DNA of 11,606 nt from Dehalococcoidia bacterium. Lineage in GTDB: Bacteria; Chloroflexota; Dehalococcoidia; GIF9; UBA5629. Below are positions 5,405 through 11,606 of the stretch, one piece after another. A program made the translations under genes and the position numbers. Location: the NCBI GenBank assembly GCA_014384515.1, contig JACNFS010000081.1:1-11606 (forward strand), given 5' to 3'. Each line of letters starts with the position of its first letter. The stretch's first letter is position 1. The notes under the pieces were generated by a model that had not been told where the DNA came from, made no database searches, and worked only from the letters and a program-made list of their open reading frames with translations.

Positions 5405-6604
5405 ATGGCAAAGAAGATGTTTGAACGTACCAAGCCTCACATCAATGTGGGCACAATAGGTCATGTCGACCACGGTAAGACGACTCTGACTTCGGCGATA
5501 ACCTTGTGCCTGTCTAAAGCGGGAGGCACAGCGTTTCGGTCGTTCGAGTCTATAGACAATGCTCCCGAAGAGAAAGCGCGAGGCTTGACGATCGCCATTG
5601 CTCACATTGAGTATGAGACTGAGAAGCGTCATTACGCTCATGTAGATTGCCCAGGGCATGCTGACTATATTAAGAATATGATAACCGGAGCAGCTCAGAT
5701 GGATGGGGCAATACTGGTGGTCAGTGCTCCGGATGGCCCTATGCCACAGACCCGTGAGCATATTCTTCTGGCTCGCCAGGTAGAAGTGCCCTGCGTGCTG
5801 GTTGCATTGAACAAAGTAGACATGATGGAAGATGAAGAACTGCTGGAGCTTGTTGAACTTGAACTCAGGGAATTGCTTTCTAAGTATAAGTTCCCTGGCG
5901 ACGAGACCCCTATTATCCGAGTAAGTGCTCTCAAGGCCCTGGAATGTGGCTGTGGTAAACGGGAGTGCCAATGGTGTGGTCCAATTCTTCAGTTGATGGA
6001 CGCTGTGGATGAATACGTCCCACTTCCGGTGAGGCCGAAGGATAAACCTTTCTTGATGCCCGTAGAGGATGTTTTTGGCATTAAAGGGCGCGGGACTGTG
6101 GCCACCGGTAGAGTAGAGCGAGGTGTGATTAAGACAGGAGCCGAGATTGAAATCGTAGGCATAAAAGAGACGCGCAAGACTGTGGTGACCGGGGTCGAAA
6201 TGTTCCACAAGACTCTGGAGTCGGGGGAGTCTGGGGACGCTGTTGGCTGCTTGCTCAGAGGTGTAGAGCGTGATGATGTGGAAAGAGGTCAGGTTCTAGC
6301 AGCGCCGGGCTCAGTTAAGCCTCACACTCACTTTGAAGGTGAGGTGTATGTGCTGACCAAGGAGGAAGGCGGTCGGCATACTCCCTTCTTCAACGGCTAT
6401 AAGCCCCAGTTCTATATCAGGACTCTAGATATTACCGGAAGTGCGGAGTTGCCAGAAGGAGTCGAAATGGTCATGCCTGGCGATAATATAAAGATGACCA
6501 TAAAGCTCATTTATCCGGTAGCGCTGGAGGAGGGATTGCGCTTCGCTATCCGAGAGGGAGGTAGGACAGTAGGAGCTGGTGTGATTAGCAAAATCCTTGA
6601 GTAG
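5405..6604 (+). CDS. tuf: elongation factor Tu
   Basis: EF-Tu delivers aminoacyl-tRNA to the ribosomal A site using GTP, in the cytoplasm. The 399-residue protein has all GTPase motifs: GHVDHGKT (19-26), RGLTI (60-64 region, switch I Thr), DCPGH (81-85), NKVD (136-139) and SALK (174-177), followed by domains II and III ([30 protein letters not shown]). The ATG at 5405 is preceded by GGAGG at 5391-5395 with a 9-base gap; an in-frame upstream GTG would read through the tRNA and is not credible. Between domain I and II, where E. coli has an acidic loop, this protein has [14 protein letters not shown] with Cys181, 183, 188 and 191, a potential metal-binding knuckle. I believe related cysteine-rich loops occur in Dehalococcoidia EF-Tu, from memory. 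It is followed after two bases by rpmG. Confidence 0.99.
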   Translation: MAKKMFERTKPHINVGTIGHVDHGKTTLTSAITLCLSKAGGTAFRSFESIDNAPEEKARGLTIAIAHIEYETEKRHYAHVDCPGHADYIKNMITGAAQMDGAILVVSAPDGPMPQTREHILLARQVEVPCVLVALNKVDMMEDEELLELVELELRELLSKYKFPGDETPIIRVSALKALECGCGKRECQWCGPILQLMDAVDEYVPLPVRPKDKPFLMPVEDVFGIKGRGTVATGRVERGVIKTGAEIEIVGIKETRKTVVTGVEMFHKTLESGESGDAVGCLLRGVERDDVERGQVLAAPGSVKPHTHFEGEVYVLTKEEGGRHTPFFNGYKPQFYIRTLDITGSAELPEGVEMVMPGDNIKMTIKLIYPVALEEGLRFAIREGGRTVGAGVISKILE

Positions 6605-6606
6605 TT

Positions 6607-6774
6607 ATGGCCAAGAAAGGTGAATCGCGTGGTGTCATCCATCTGGCGTGTACTGAGTGCCAGGAGAGAACCTATACCACTGCTAAGAACAGGAAGAATG
6701 ACCCCCAGCGATTGGAATTGAAGAAATATTGTCCTCGCTGCCGTAGCCACACGCTCCATCGGGAGACCAGATAG
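6607..6774 (+). CDS. rpmG: 50S ribosomal protein L33
   Basis: A 55-residue L33 of the zinc-binding type. Two CxxC pairs (C15/C18 in [11 protein letters not shown] and C42/C45 in [10 protein letters not shown]) form the zinc ribbon; [10 protein letters not shown] and the C-terminal THLHRETR-like end (HTLHRETR) are typical. The protein belongs to the 50S subunit near the E site. The ATG lies two bases after the tuf stop, with only a weak GAG upstream, so translation probably depends on ribosomes finishing tuf. The tuf-rpmG-secE-nusG order is widespread in bacteria. The reading frame is the same as that of secE, separated only by the TAG at 6772-6774. Confidence 0.96.
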   Translation: MAKKGESRGVIHLACTECQERTYTTAKNRKNDPQRLELKKYCPRCRSHTLHRETR

Positions 6775-6777
6775 CTT

Positions 6778-7008
6778 TTGACCAAGAAAAGCCAGGCCCT
6801 AGCTACCAGGCCCAAGAAAAGGTCCCGTTTTGCTTTTGTTGGTGAGATCATAGGTGAATTAAGAAAGGTAGTTTGGCCAACAAGGCAGGAAGCGATCCGT
6901 CTGACAATTATGGTTATCATTGTATGCGTTACTGTCGGCATCATCCTGGGGTCTCTTGATTATGGCTTTGCTGAGATGGTCACTAAGTTGCTCTTAGGTG
7001 GGAGCTAG
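6778..7008 (+). CDS. secE: preprotein translocase subunit SecE
   Basis: SecE is the small essential clamp of the SecYEG translocon in the inner membrane. The 76-residue, single-span bacterial form is seen: a basic N terminus (residues 3-17), the conserved amphipathic cytoplasmic helix ending in ELRKVVWPTRQEA (about 27-39), and one membrane segment (about 43-62) followed by a short tail. The start is the rare codon TTG at 6778. The frame is blocked by the rpmG stop two codons upstream and there is no Met before residue 45, so TTG is the only sensible choice; GGGAG at 6761-6765 is a distant ribosome site. SecE lies in its conserved place before nusG, with four bases between the secE stop and the nusG ATG. 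Confidence 0.93.
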   Translation: MTKKSQALATRPKKRSRFAFVGEIIGELRKVVWPTRQEAIRLTIMVIIVCVTVGIILGSLDYGFAEMVTKLLLGGS

Positions 7009-7012
7009 GGCA

Positions 7013-7546
7013 ATGAGTAACGATGGCAAACAGTGGTACATTGTGCACACCTACTCCGGTTATGAGGAACGAGTTAAGAGAGCCTTGGAACAGCGAGTTA
7101 AGTTCATGGATGGTGAGGACAAGATATTCCAGATAGTGATACCTACTGAAGATGAAATTGAGATTAGGAGTGGACAGCGCCGAATAGTGACCAAAAAGGT
7201 CTTTCCCGGGTATGTCTTGGTTCAAATGAGGATGAATGATGATAGCTGGAACGTGGTGCGTAACACACCGGGGATTACCGGCTTTGTCGGTGGTGGCAAC
7301 AAACCGACACCCATAGCTGAAGAGGAGGTTAACGCTATTCTGAAGCAAATGGTGGAAGGTTCGCCCCAAGTCAAAGTAGGCTTTAGAAAGGGAGAGAGCG
7401 TTCGAGTGGTTGACGGTCCTTTCACTGACTTTGTCGGCTTGGTTGATGAGATAAACATGGGAAAGGGGAAGGTAAAGGTTTTGTTGACCCTTTTCGGACG
7501 AGAAACATCAGTAGAGCTTGATTTCTTGCAAGTGGAGAGGATGTAA
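7013..7546 (+). CDS. nusG: transcription termination/antitermination factor NusG
   Basis: NusG binds the RNA polymerase clamp to modulate pausing, Rho action and coupling to the ribosome. The 177-residue protein has the NGN domain from QWYIVHTYSGYE (7-18) through TKKVFPGYVLVQM (60-72) and RNTPGITGFVGG (83-94), a linker, and the KOW domain from FRKGESVRVVDGPF (124-137) to the end. No extra domain is inserted. The ATG at 7013 is chosen because AGGG and GGGAG lie just upstream and the family starts a few residues before W8; a GTG at 6998 would overlap secE and add five residues with no family counterpart. The stop abuts the rplK start directly (TAA then ATG). Confidence 0.97.
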   Translation: MSNDGKQWYIVHTYSGYEERVKRALEQRVKFMDGEDKIFQIVIPTEDEIEIRSGQRRIVTKKVFPGYVLVQMRMNDDSWNVVRNTPGITGFVGGGNKPTPIAEEEVNAILKQMVEGSPQVKVGFRKGESVRVVDGPFTDFVGLVDEINMGKGKVKVLLTLFGRETSVELDFLQVERM

Positions 7547-7969
7547 ATGGCCAAAAAGGTTAAGGCTATCATTAAGCTACAGATTGAAGCTGGTAAGGCC
7601 ACACCAGCCCCGCCAGTGGGGCCGGCTTTAGGGCAGTATGGAGTCAATATTATGGCTTTCTGTAAGGACTATAATGACCAGACTGGCTCCCAAGCTGGCT
7701 CTATTATTCCCGTGGAGATAACCGTGTATGAAGACAGGTCATTCATTTTCATTACTAAGACGCCGCCAGCATCTGATTTGCTGAAGCGAGCCTTGAATCT
7801 TGAGAAAGCTAGTAGTGCTGCTGGCCAGGAAAACGTAGGTACATTGCCGCGTGAGAAGCTTTATGAGATTGCGCAACTGAAGATGAAGGACTTAAACGCT
7901 CTAGACGTTGAAGGAGCAGCGCGGATTATTGAAGGTACGGCTCGTAGCATGGGAATTGATGTGGAGTAG
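7547..7969 (+). CDS. rplK: 50S ribosomal protein L11
   Basis: L11 is part of the GTPase-associated centre on 23S rRNA and contacts EF-Tu and EF-G. The 140-residue length is standard. The proline-rich N-terminal switch [14 protein letters not shown] (21-34) and the C-terminal rRNA-binding domain ending EGTARSMGI (129-137) are intact. It begins immediately after the nusG stop with no gap, and the GGAGAGG inside the end of nusG (about 7534-7540) serves as ribosome site. Lys-rich start MAKKVKA matches the family. The stop is three bases before rplA; the rplK-rplA pair is a classic L1-regulated unit, though I did not identify an L1 target site in the RNA. Confidence 0.98.
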   Translation: MAKKVKAIIKLQIEAGKATPAPPVGPALGQYGVNIMAFCKDYNDQTGSQAGSIIPVEITVYEDRSFIFITKTPPASDLLKRALNLEKASSAAGQENVGTLPREKLYEIAQLKMKDLNALDVEGAARIIEGTARSMGIDVE

Positions 7970-7972
7970 ACA

Positions 7973-8692
7973 ATGGCGACTCGCGGAAAGAAATACCAGG
8001 AAGCGGTTAAACTCGTCGATAGAGCTAGCGCTTATGAGCCTCGTGAAGCTATCGAACTAGCCAAGAAAGCTGCCTTTGCCGGCTTTGATGAAACGGTCGA
8101 GCTTCACATGAAGATGGGAGTTGATCCTAGAAGCGCTGACCAGCAGGTGCGAGGCATAGCCCTCTTGCCTAATGGACTAGGCAAGAAGGTTCGAGTTCTC
8201 GTCTTTGCTCAAGGTGAAGGAGCAAGGTCTTCCGATGAAGCCGGGGCTGATTATGTCGGCGGCGATGAACTTGTCAAGAAGATTGAAGATGGCTGGCTTG
8301 ACTTTGATGTAAGCATAGCTACTCCAGACATGATGGGTAAGGTAGGAAAGCTGGGAAAAATCCTGGGGCGAAAAGGATTAATGCCTAACCCTAAGTCAGG
8401 CACGGTAGTGGCGGCCGACGATTTGCCCAGAGCAATTGGCGAAGCTCGCAAAGGTCGGGTAGAATTCCGGCTGGATAGGACAGCGATTATTCACGTGCCT
8501 ATCGGTAAGGTCGGCTTCGATGAGGCCAAACTATTGGAGAACTTAACCGCCCTGATAGAAGCTGTACTAAAGGCCAAACCTAGTGGCGCTAAGGGGCAAT
8601 ATGTTAAGAGTGCTTCCTTATCAACCACCATGGGGCCTGGTATCAAGCTGGATTTGAAGTCTACTCTGGAGTTGCCGCTCAGCTCCTTATGA
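7973..8692 (+). CDS. rplA: 50S ribosomal protein L1
   Basis: L1 forms the mobile stalk at the E site and in many bacteria represses its own operon by binding the mRNA. The 239-residue protein is slightly longer than the usual 229-235. The signature [20 protein letters not shown] (125-144) is complete, and the C-terminal [11 protein letters not shown] (217-227) matches the family. The ATG follows the rplK stop after three bases; GGAG at about 7963-7966 is its ribosome site. It ends 157 bases before rplJ, where a structured leader intervenes. Confidence 0.98.
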   Translation: MATRGKKYQEAVKLVDRASAYEPREAIELAKKAAFAGFDETVELHMKMGVDPRSADQQVRGIALLPNGLGKKVRVLVFAQGEGARSSDEAGADYVGGDELVKKIEDGWLDFDVSIATPDMMGKVGKLGKILGRKGLMPNPKSGTVVAADDLPRAIGEARKGRVEFRLDRTAIIHVPIGKVGFDEAKLLENLTALIEAVLKAKPSGAKGQYVKSASLSTTMGPGIKLDLKSTLELPLSSL

Positions 8693-8708
8693 ATTGAATA
8701 GATTCCTA

Positions 8709-8836
8709 TGTCGTGCCAATGATGGCAGGTGCCGTGGAGCTTAAAGCAGATGCCTGCCCAGGCGTGTTTGATTTGATGTGTTCTTCTGAACCCAGATCAA
8801 GTCCCTGTGTCATGGCACAGGGACTTCTTAGTTTTT
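8709..8836 (+). promoter_or_regulatory. L10 leader-like RNA with attenuator before rplJ
   Basis: The 157-base gap between rplA and rplJ is structured. An outer helix CGTGCC (8712-8717) with GGCGTG (8761-8766) and an inner helix GGCAGG (8724-8729) with CCTGCC (8753-8758) are joined by an asymmetric loop (AATGAT against CA), the layout expected of the kink-turn element bound by the L10(L12) complex. A terminator hairpin follows at 8799-8826. TTTGAT-like bases around 8768-8775 could pair with ATCAAG at 8796-8801 as an antiterminator. By analogy with known L10 leaders, excess L10-L12 would favour termination before rplJ-rplL. The helices are seen in the sequence; ligand and mechanism are from family knowledge. 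Confidence 0.72.
8799..8836 (+). terminator. attenuator hairpin upstream of rplJ
   Basis: AAGTCCCTGTG (8799-8809) pairs perfectly with CACAGGGACTT (8816-8826), an 11-bp stem with loop TCATGG, followed by CTTAG and a five-T run at 8832-8836. It lies inside the operon only 13 bases before the rplJ start, so it must be conditional rather than a constant stop. Confidence 0.8.
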
Positions 8837-8849
8837 GAGAGGTGTGACA

Positions 8850-9374
8850 ATGTTGAAAGAGAGAAAAGAACAAATCATAAACGAATTAGCTGATAGTCTG
8901 TCTCGGTGCACTATTGCTATAGCTACGGACTATCGGGGGCTTTCAGCTAAAGAAGCGGTACAGCTGCGCCGGCGGCTGGCTGGGCTAGGCATAGAGTATC
9001 GGGTGGTGAAAAACACCCTTACTCGCTTTGCCTGCGAAAAAGCTGGCAAAAAGCAGCTAGAAACGTTGCTGGTGGGTCCTTTAGCTATGGCTTTTGGCTA
9101 TGATGACGTGATTAAGCCGGCACAGGCTTTGAGTGAACATATTCGGTCTTTTGGCTCAGTGTTGCAAATCAAGGGTGGAGTGCTGGGTGATCGGCTGCTT
9201 ACGGCTAAAGAGATTTTTGCTCTGGCTGTTACACCGCCAAGAGACATCCTGATTTCTCAGCTAGTGGGGCAATTGCAGGCTCCACTGCAAGCTTTACATA
9301 ATGTTCTCAGCGCACCTTTGCAAGGACTTCTGAATGTAATTCAAGCTAGAATCCAGCAACTAGAAGGAGGGTAA
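8850..9374 (+). CDS. rplJ: 50S ribosomal protein L10
   Basis: L10 anchors L7/L12 dimers to the ribosome and contacts 23S rRNA beside L11. The 174-residue protein has the family N-terminal domain: [12 protein letters not shown], then [10 protein letters not shown] (27-36), [19 protein letters not shown], and the C-terminal helix that binds L12 dimers, ending in a long Gln/Leu-rich helix (about residues 128-172). The ATG at 8850 is preceded by GAGAGG (8837-8842) at good spacing; a TTG at 8835 would lie within the T-tract of the attenuator and is rejected. It is one base from rplL. The long C-terminal helix with repeated AP-LQ-LN segments ([20 protein letters not shown]) probably offers more than one L12 dimer site. 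Confidence 0.97.
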   Translation: MLKERKEQIINELADSLSRCTIAIATDYRGLSAKEAVQLRRRLAGLGIEYRVVKNTLTRFACEKAGKKQLETLLVGPLAMAFGYDDVIKPAQALSEHIRSFGSVLQIKGGVLGDRLLTAKEIFALAVTPPRDILISQLVGQLQAPLQALHNVLSAPLQGLLNVIQARIQQLEGG

Positions 9375-9375
9375 A

Positions 9376-9864
9376 ATGTCACCGAATGAAGTTGAATCTG
9401 AGCAACCTAAAGTGGAAGAGCAAGTCGAGGAGGCACCAGAGGCGAAGAAGGAGTCTAAGGCCAAAGTGACTTCGTCACAGAAGACCAAGGCAATAACAAA
9501 GGAAGACATCATAGCTGCGGTCAAGAATATGACGGTGTTGGAATTGGCTGAAGTAGTGAAAGCTTTGCAAGAAGAGTTTGGGGTCACCGCGGCAGCACCG
9601 GTGGCAGCGGTTGCATCTGCGCCAGGAGCGGCACCGGCGGAGGAGGAGGAAAAGACGGAGTTCTCTGTAATCCTTAAGGAAATTGGCGAGAATAAAATCA
9701 GTGTGATTAAGGCGGTGCGAGAGCTAACCCCTTTAGGGCTAAAGGAGGCTAAGGACTTAGTGGAAAGTGCGCCCAAGGCGGTGAAAGAGGGAGTCAACAA
9801 GGAAGAAGCGGCCACTGCCAAGCAGAAGCTGGAGGAAGCTGGGGCAACGGTGGAAGTTAAATAG
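9376..9864 (+). CDS. rplL: 50S ribosomal protein L7/L12, N-terminally extended
   Basis: L7/L12 forms the flexible stalk that recruits translation GTPases. Residues about 40-70 ([20 protein letters not shown] onward) are the dimerisation domain, 71-89 an Ala/Pro hinge (TAAAPVAAV and following), and 93-162 the GTPase-binding C-terminal domain with [10 protein letters not shown] (107-116) and [10 protein letters not shown] (121-130). TPLGLKEA replaces the usual TGLGLKEA. Most L7/L12 are 120-130 residues; here 39 extra residues precede the normal start, nine Glu and seven Lys among them, apparently disordered. The extension begins at an ATG with a strong AAGGAGG (about 9364-9370), whereas the only internal candidate, a GTG at residue 31, lacks a good ribosome site, so the long form is preferred. 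It follows rplJ after one base. The usual rpoB-rpoC does not follow. Confidence 0.96.
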   Translation: MSPNEVESEQPKVEEQVEEAPEAKKESKAKVTSSQKTKAITKEDIIAAVKNMTVLELAEVVKALQEEFGVTAAAPVAAVASAPGAAPAEEEEKTEFSVILKEIGENKISVIKAVRELTPLGLKEAKDLVESAPKAVKEGVNKEEAATAKQKLEEAGATVEVK

Positions 9865-9882
9865 CGGTTCGAGTCGCAGGGC

Positions 9883-9921
9883 GCTATAGAAGATTTAGCT
9901 GTATCACAAGCAGCTATAGAA
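9883..9921 (+). repeat. short direct repeat and hairpin after rplL
   Basis: GCTATAGAA occurs at 9883-9891 and again at 9913-9921. Between them TAGCTG (9896-9901) can pair with CAGCTA (9911-9916). This lies between the rplL stop and the terminator; no function is apparent. Confidence 0.35.
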
Positions 9922-9979
9922 AGAGCTCGCCAAAGGTTGTCTATGAGCCTCGGAAGGCTGGACCCTTTGGCGGGCTTTT
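9921..9979 (+). terminator. terminator ending the tuf-rplL operon, probably bidirectional
   Basis: Bases 9924-9936 (AGCTCGCCAAAGG) pair with 9964-9976 (CCTTTGGCGGGCT, one G-U), extendable by three more pairs, enclosing a second hairpin AGCCT/AGGCT with loop CGGA (9946-9959). TTTT at 9976-9979 follows on the + strand; the minus strand reads TCTTTCT after the stem. It sits between the convergent rplL and antiporter genes. Confidence 0.8.
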
Positions 9980-10039
9980 CGTTGCTCCTGCTAACGCCAA
10001 GCTTGTTTCAGCACGTAGGTGAGCCGCCTTTTGCGTTCA

Positions 10040-11245
10040 TTACTGCGGCTCCTTCCGCTGTGCCCGTCTAGCGAAGACAGGGATACCAATAGCTGAAATC
10101 ATGACGGTAATCAGGATGATGGGGATTATTATGTCAGGATAAATCGAAGCATCGGGAATGCCGGAGGTGACCACTATCTGGGCCAGAACAGCAGCCGATA
10201 GTCCTCTGGGGAACATAGTGGTTAGGAGGCCTTTGTTGGCCAACAGAGTTCTGTTACCCAAGGAACTAATAAGCACAACTAAGTACCTGACGAATAGGAG
10301 CAGAAGGGACAGAATGAGGGAAAGGATAATGAGCCTCGGCTCATTGAAGGTCATGATGAGGCCCAGGTAGATAAAGAAGAAGGTTTTGATGAAGAAAGAT
10401 ATTTGAGAATGGAATTTCTTCATTATTTCAGTTGCCGCAACTGTTCGCCTAATCGTGAATAGTTTAGGTATTCTGATGCCGTTTCCTAGCACAAGACCGA
10501 AGACCAGAGCAAAGATGACACCACTCCCGTTCATACTCTCTACGATGAAGTAGAGGACAAAAACAACAGCTAGAGTCAAAATGTCGTCGTAATCTTGTCC
10601 TTTCAGTCGGGTGAGTAGCCAGAGCCAGATAATCCCGGTCGCAGTTCCAACTGCAGCTCCTAGACAAAACTGTATGCCAATGGCCTTTCCTGCCATGGAA
10701 AGCAGGTTGCCTTCTGTGCCTGTGGTCATGATCTGCAAAATGACCAGGGCGATGATGATGACTAACGCACCATTGAGAGCTGATTCCAGACTCAGCACTG
10801 ATGAGACTTCATCGGTGACCCTGGCTCGACTGATCAGAGGCATGACTATGGAAGGGCTGGTGCCGCCTACGATAGCACCAAGCAACAGGCTATGTAGCAA
10901 ACCCCAGTCAAGCAGGTAGTAGACGAAGGCTGCTGTCGCTGCCATGCTGATTGCTATGCCTAGAAAAACCAATATAGTGGCTCTGTGTGCGCTGGACAGT
11001 ATTGTGGTGATGTCTAGGTCCAGGCCGCCGTGAAACAGAATAACAACCAAGGATAGAGTGGCGATTATCTGTGAAGCTGGAGCTAGATCAGAAGGATCTA
11101 CGATGTAAAGAACAGGTTCTATCAAATAACCAAGTGTAATCAGTATGAGTACATCAGGAATACTGGTTTTTCGAAACAGGTAATCGGCGAGGAAGCCAAT
11201 AATCAGGAGGATTCCAGCCAGCCCCAGAATTTGTGCAGCCGTCAC
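10040..11245 (-). CDS. CPA-type cation/proton antiporter
   Basis: A 401-residue membrane protein with about 11-13 hydrophobic segments and short loops, resembling monovalent cation/H+ antiporters of the Na+/H+ exchanger domain family, which exchange Na+ or K+ for protons. Landmarks are LFHGGLDLD (70-78), the unwound-helix motif GGTSPSIVMPL (127-137), LESALNGAL (153-161), FFIKTFFFIYLGL (284-296) and PRGLSAAVLAQ (346-356), ending in a basic tail with no cytosolic TrkA-type domain. In the family the fifth helix carries an ion-binding Asp (ND or TD after ESAL); here the pair is Asn158-Gly159, a GGT codon one base from Asp GAT. The start is GTG at 11245; an in-frame stop six codons upstream blocks extension. 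A minus-strand promoter lies at 11360-11388. Convergent with rplL. Ion specificity cannot be told from sequence. Confidence 0.88.
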   Translation of the reverse strand: MTAAQILGLAGILLIIGFLADYLFRKTSIPDVLILITLGYLIEPVLYIVDPSDLAPASQIIATLSLVVILFHGGLDLDITTILSSAHRATILVFLGIAISMAATAAFVYYLLDWGLLHSLLLGAIVGGTSPSIVMPLISRARVTDEVSSVLSLESALNGALVIIIALVILQIMTTGTEGNLLSMAGKAIGIQFCLGAAVGTATGIIWLWLLTRLKGQDYDDILTLAVVFVLYFIVESMNGSGVIFALVFGLVLGNGIRIPKLFTIRRTVAATEIMKKFHSQISFFIKTFFFIYLGLIMTFNEPRLIILSLILSLLLLFVRYLVVLISSLGNRTLLANKGLLTTMFPRGLSAAVLAQIVVTSGIPDASIYPDIIIPIILITVMISAIGIPVFARRAQRKEPQ

Positions 11246-11359
11246 TTTTGGTTTCTCGATTCTACTGTGCCAACACGGGCTGCAGTCTCAGTCTGCCTGG
11301 CTATTTGATACCTTTTTGCAGTATCCGCCATTTGCAAAACGCTGCTTGGTGTTTCGGCA

Positions 11360-11388
11360 AGTATATTAGAAAAGTTGGATAAGGGCAA
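11360..11388 (-). promoter_or_regulatory. putative promoter for the antiporter gene
   Basis: On the minus strand: -35 TTGCCC (11383-11388), a 17-base spacer, -10 TATACT (11360-11365). The predicted start near 11353 leaves a leader of about 108 bases before the GTG of the antiporter. Confidence 0.5.
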
Positions 11389-11440
11389 GATTTTGGGCTT
11401 GCGATTCACTACTGGCCACTTTAGCCCAAATAGTGTAACA

Positions 11441-11468
11441 TTGGTGGTTGAACAAGCGGATGTATGAC
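11441..11468 (+). promoter_or_regulatory. weak candidate promoter for the cysteine synthase-like gene
   Basis: TTGGTG (11441-11446), a 16-base spacer and TATGAC (11463-11468). Transcription would start near 11475, 35 bases before the ATG. A small hairpin CTAGA/TCTAG (11468-11481, loop GATA) overlaps the -10. The rest of the 264-base gap from 11246 holds only the opposite-strand promoter. Confidence 0.3.
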
Positions 11469-11509
11469 TAGAGATATCTAGTAACATCTTCGATTATGAA
11501 GGAGACTGG

Positions 11510-11606
11510 ATGGTAGAGAGCGTTCTGGACTTAATCGGGAAAACACCTCTTGTAAAACTGCACAAAGTAAACGATACTGGCTCAGAGATTTGGGCCAAGG
11601 TGGGGG
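11510..11606 (+). CDS. cysteine synthase / PLP-dependent beta-synthase (5' part only)
   Basis: Only the first 32 codons are in the window. The N terminus ESVLDLIGKTPLVKLHKV (3-20) is the hallmark start of the CysK/CysM/cystathionine beta-synthase family, which uses pyridoxal phosphate to add sulfide or a thiol to O-acetylserine or serine; the residues SEIWAKVG match the strand that leads to the K-x-E-x-x-N/P region. The PLP lysine lies beyond the window, so CysK, CysM and CBS cannot be separated. The ATG at 11510 has a strong AAGGAG at 11499-11504. It is divergent from the antiporter gene. Confidence 0.88.
   Translation, partial: MVESVLDLIGKTPLVKLHKVNDTGSEIWAKVG

Noticed and set aside
5354..6208. 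284-residue minus-strand ORF
   Set aside because: It lies antisense to tuf and the end of a tRNA, with no recognisable domain; a shadow of the conserved coding frame.
6998..7012. GTG start for nusG five codons upstream
   Set aside because: It would overlap secE and adds residues not found in the family; the ATG at 7013 is better placed.
8835..8849. TTG start for rplJ five codons upstream
   Set aside because: It lies at the end of the attenuator T-tract and overlaps the Shine-Dalgarno used by the ATG at 8850.
11242..11487. 81-residue minus-strand ORF overlapping the antiporter start by four bases
   Set aside because: Low-complexity, unrecognisable sequence without a good ribosome site; the best antiporter promoter (11360-11388) lies inside it, so the full frame would not be transcribed from there. 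The GTGA overlap is suggestive but not enough.
1..11606. CRISPR arrays, insertion sequences, phage or defence genes
   Set aside because: No regularly spaced repeats, transposase or integrase motifs, or terminal inverted repeats were seen in the window.

Overview
The window looks like chromosomal, mostly housekeeping DNA from a Chloroflexota bacterium, most likely the class Dehalococcoidia. This placement is inferred from gene order and protein character, not from a search. The main clues are: (i) a 16S rRNA 3' end with no spacer tRNAs, 23S or 5S behind it, an unlinked rRNA arrangement known from Dehalococcoides; (ii) a translation block of tRNA-Thr, tRNA-Tyr, tRNA-Thr, tuf, rpmG, secE, nusG, rplK, rplA, rplJ, rplL that is not followed by rpoB-rpoC; (iii) an EF-Tu with a four-cysteine insertion. 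I see no insertion sequence, phage gene, CRISPR array or toxin/defence cassette.

Layout. 1-46: 3' tail of 16S rRNA, followed by two small hairpins. 232-2135: mobA and moeA (molybdenum cofactor), sharing one base. 2272-3413: a DUF362-type protein and a 134-residue hypothetical protein with a CxxC motif, both on the + strand. 3456-4891, minus strand: a likely operon of a 47-residue basic small protein, a COG1313/PflX-type radical SAM protein coupled to it by an ATGA overlap, and an acylphosphatase. 4933-5005: back-to-back promoters for that operon and for the tRNA/tuf operon. 5056-9864: the tRNA and translation operon, with a second promoter before the second tRNA-Thr and an L10-leader-like RNA with an attenuator hairpin before rplJ. 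9921-9979: a strong terminator shared with the convergent antiporter. 10040-11245, minus strand: a CPA-type cation/proton antiporter in which the usual ion-site aspartate appears to be glycine. 11510-11606: the start of a cysteine synthase-like gene.

How the genes work together. MobA and MoeA complete molybdenum cofactor synthesis for molybdoenzymes. The central operon makes EF-Tu, its abundant tRNAs, the SecE translocon subunit, NusG and the ribosomal stalk proteins L11, L1, L10 and L7/L12. The L10 leader probably adjusts L10/L7-L12 output. The radical SAM, small protein and acylphosphatase group has no assigned pathway and is the least explained cluster.

No clearly new system is evident. 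The most interesting departures from textbook are the coupled 47-residue ORF, the 39-residue acidic/lysine-rich N-terminal extension of L7/L12, the Cys4 insertion in EF-Tu, and the substituted site in the antiporter.
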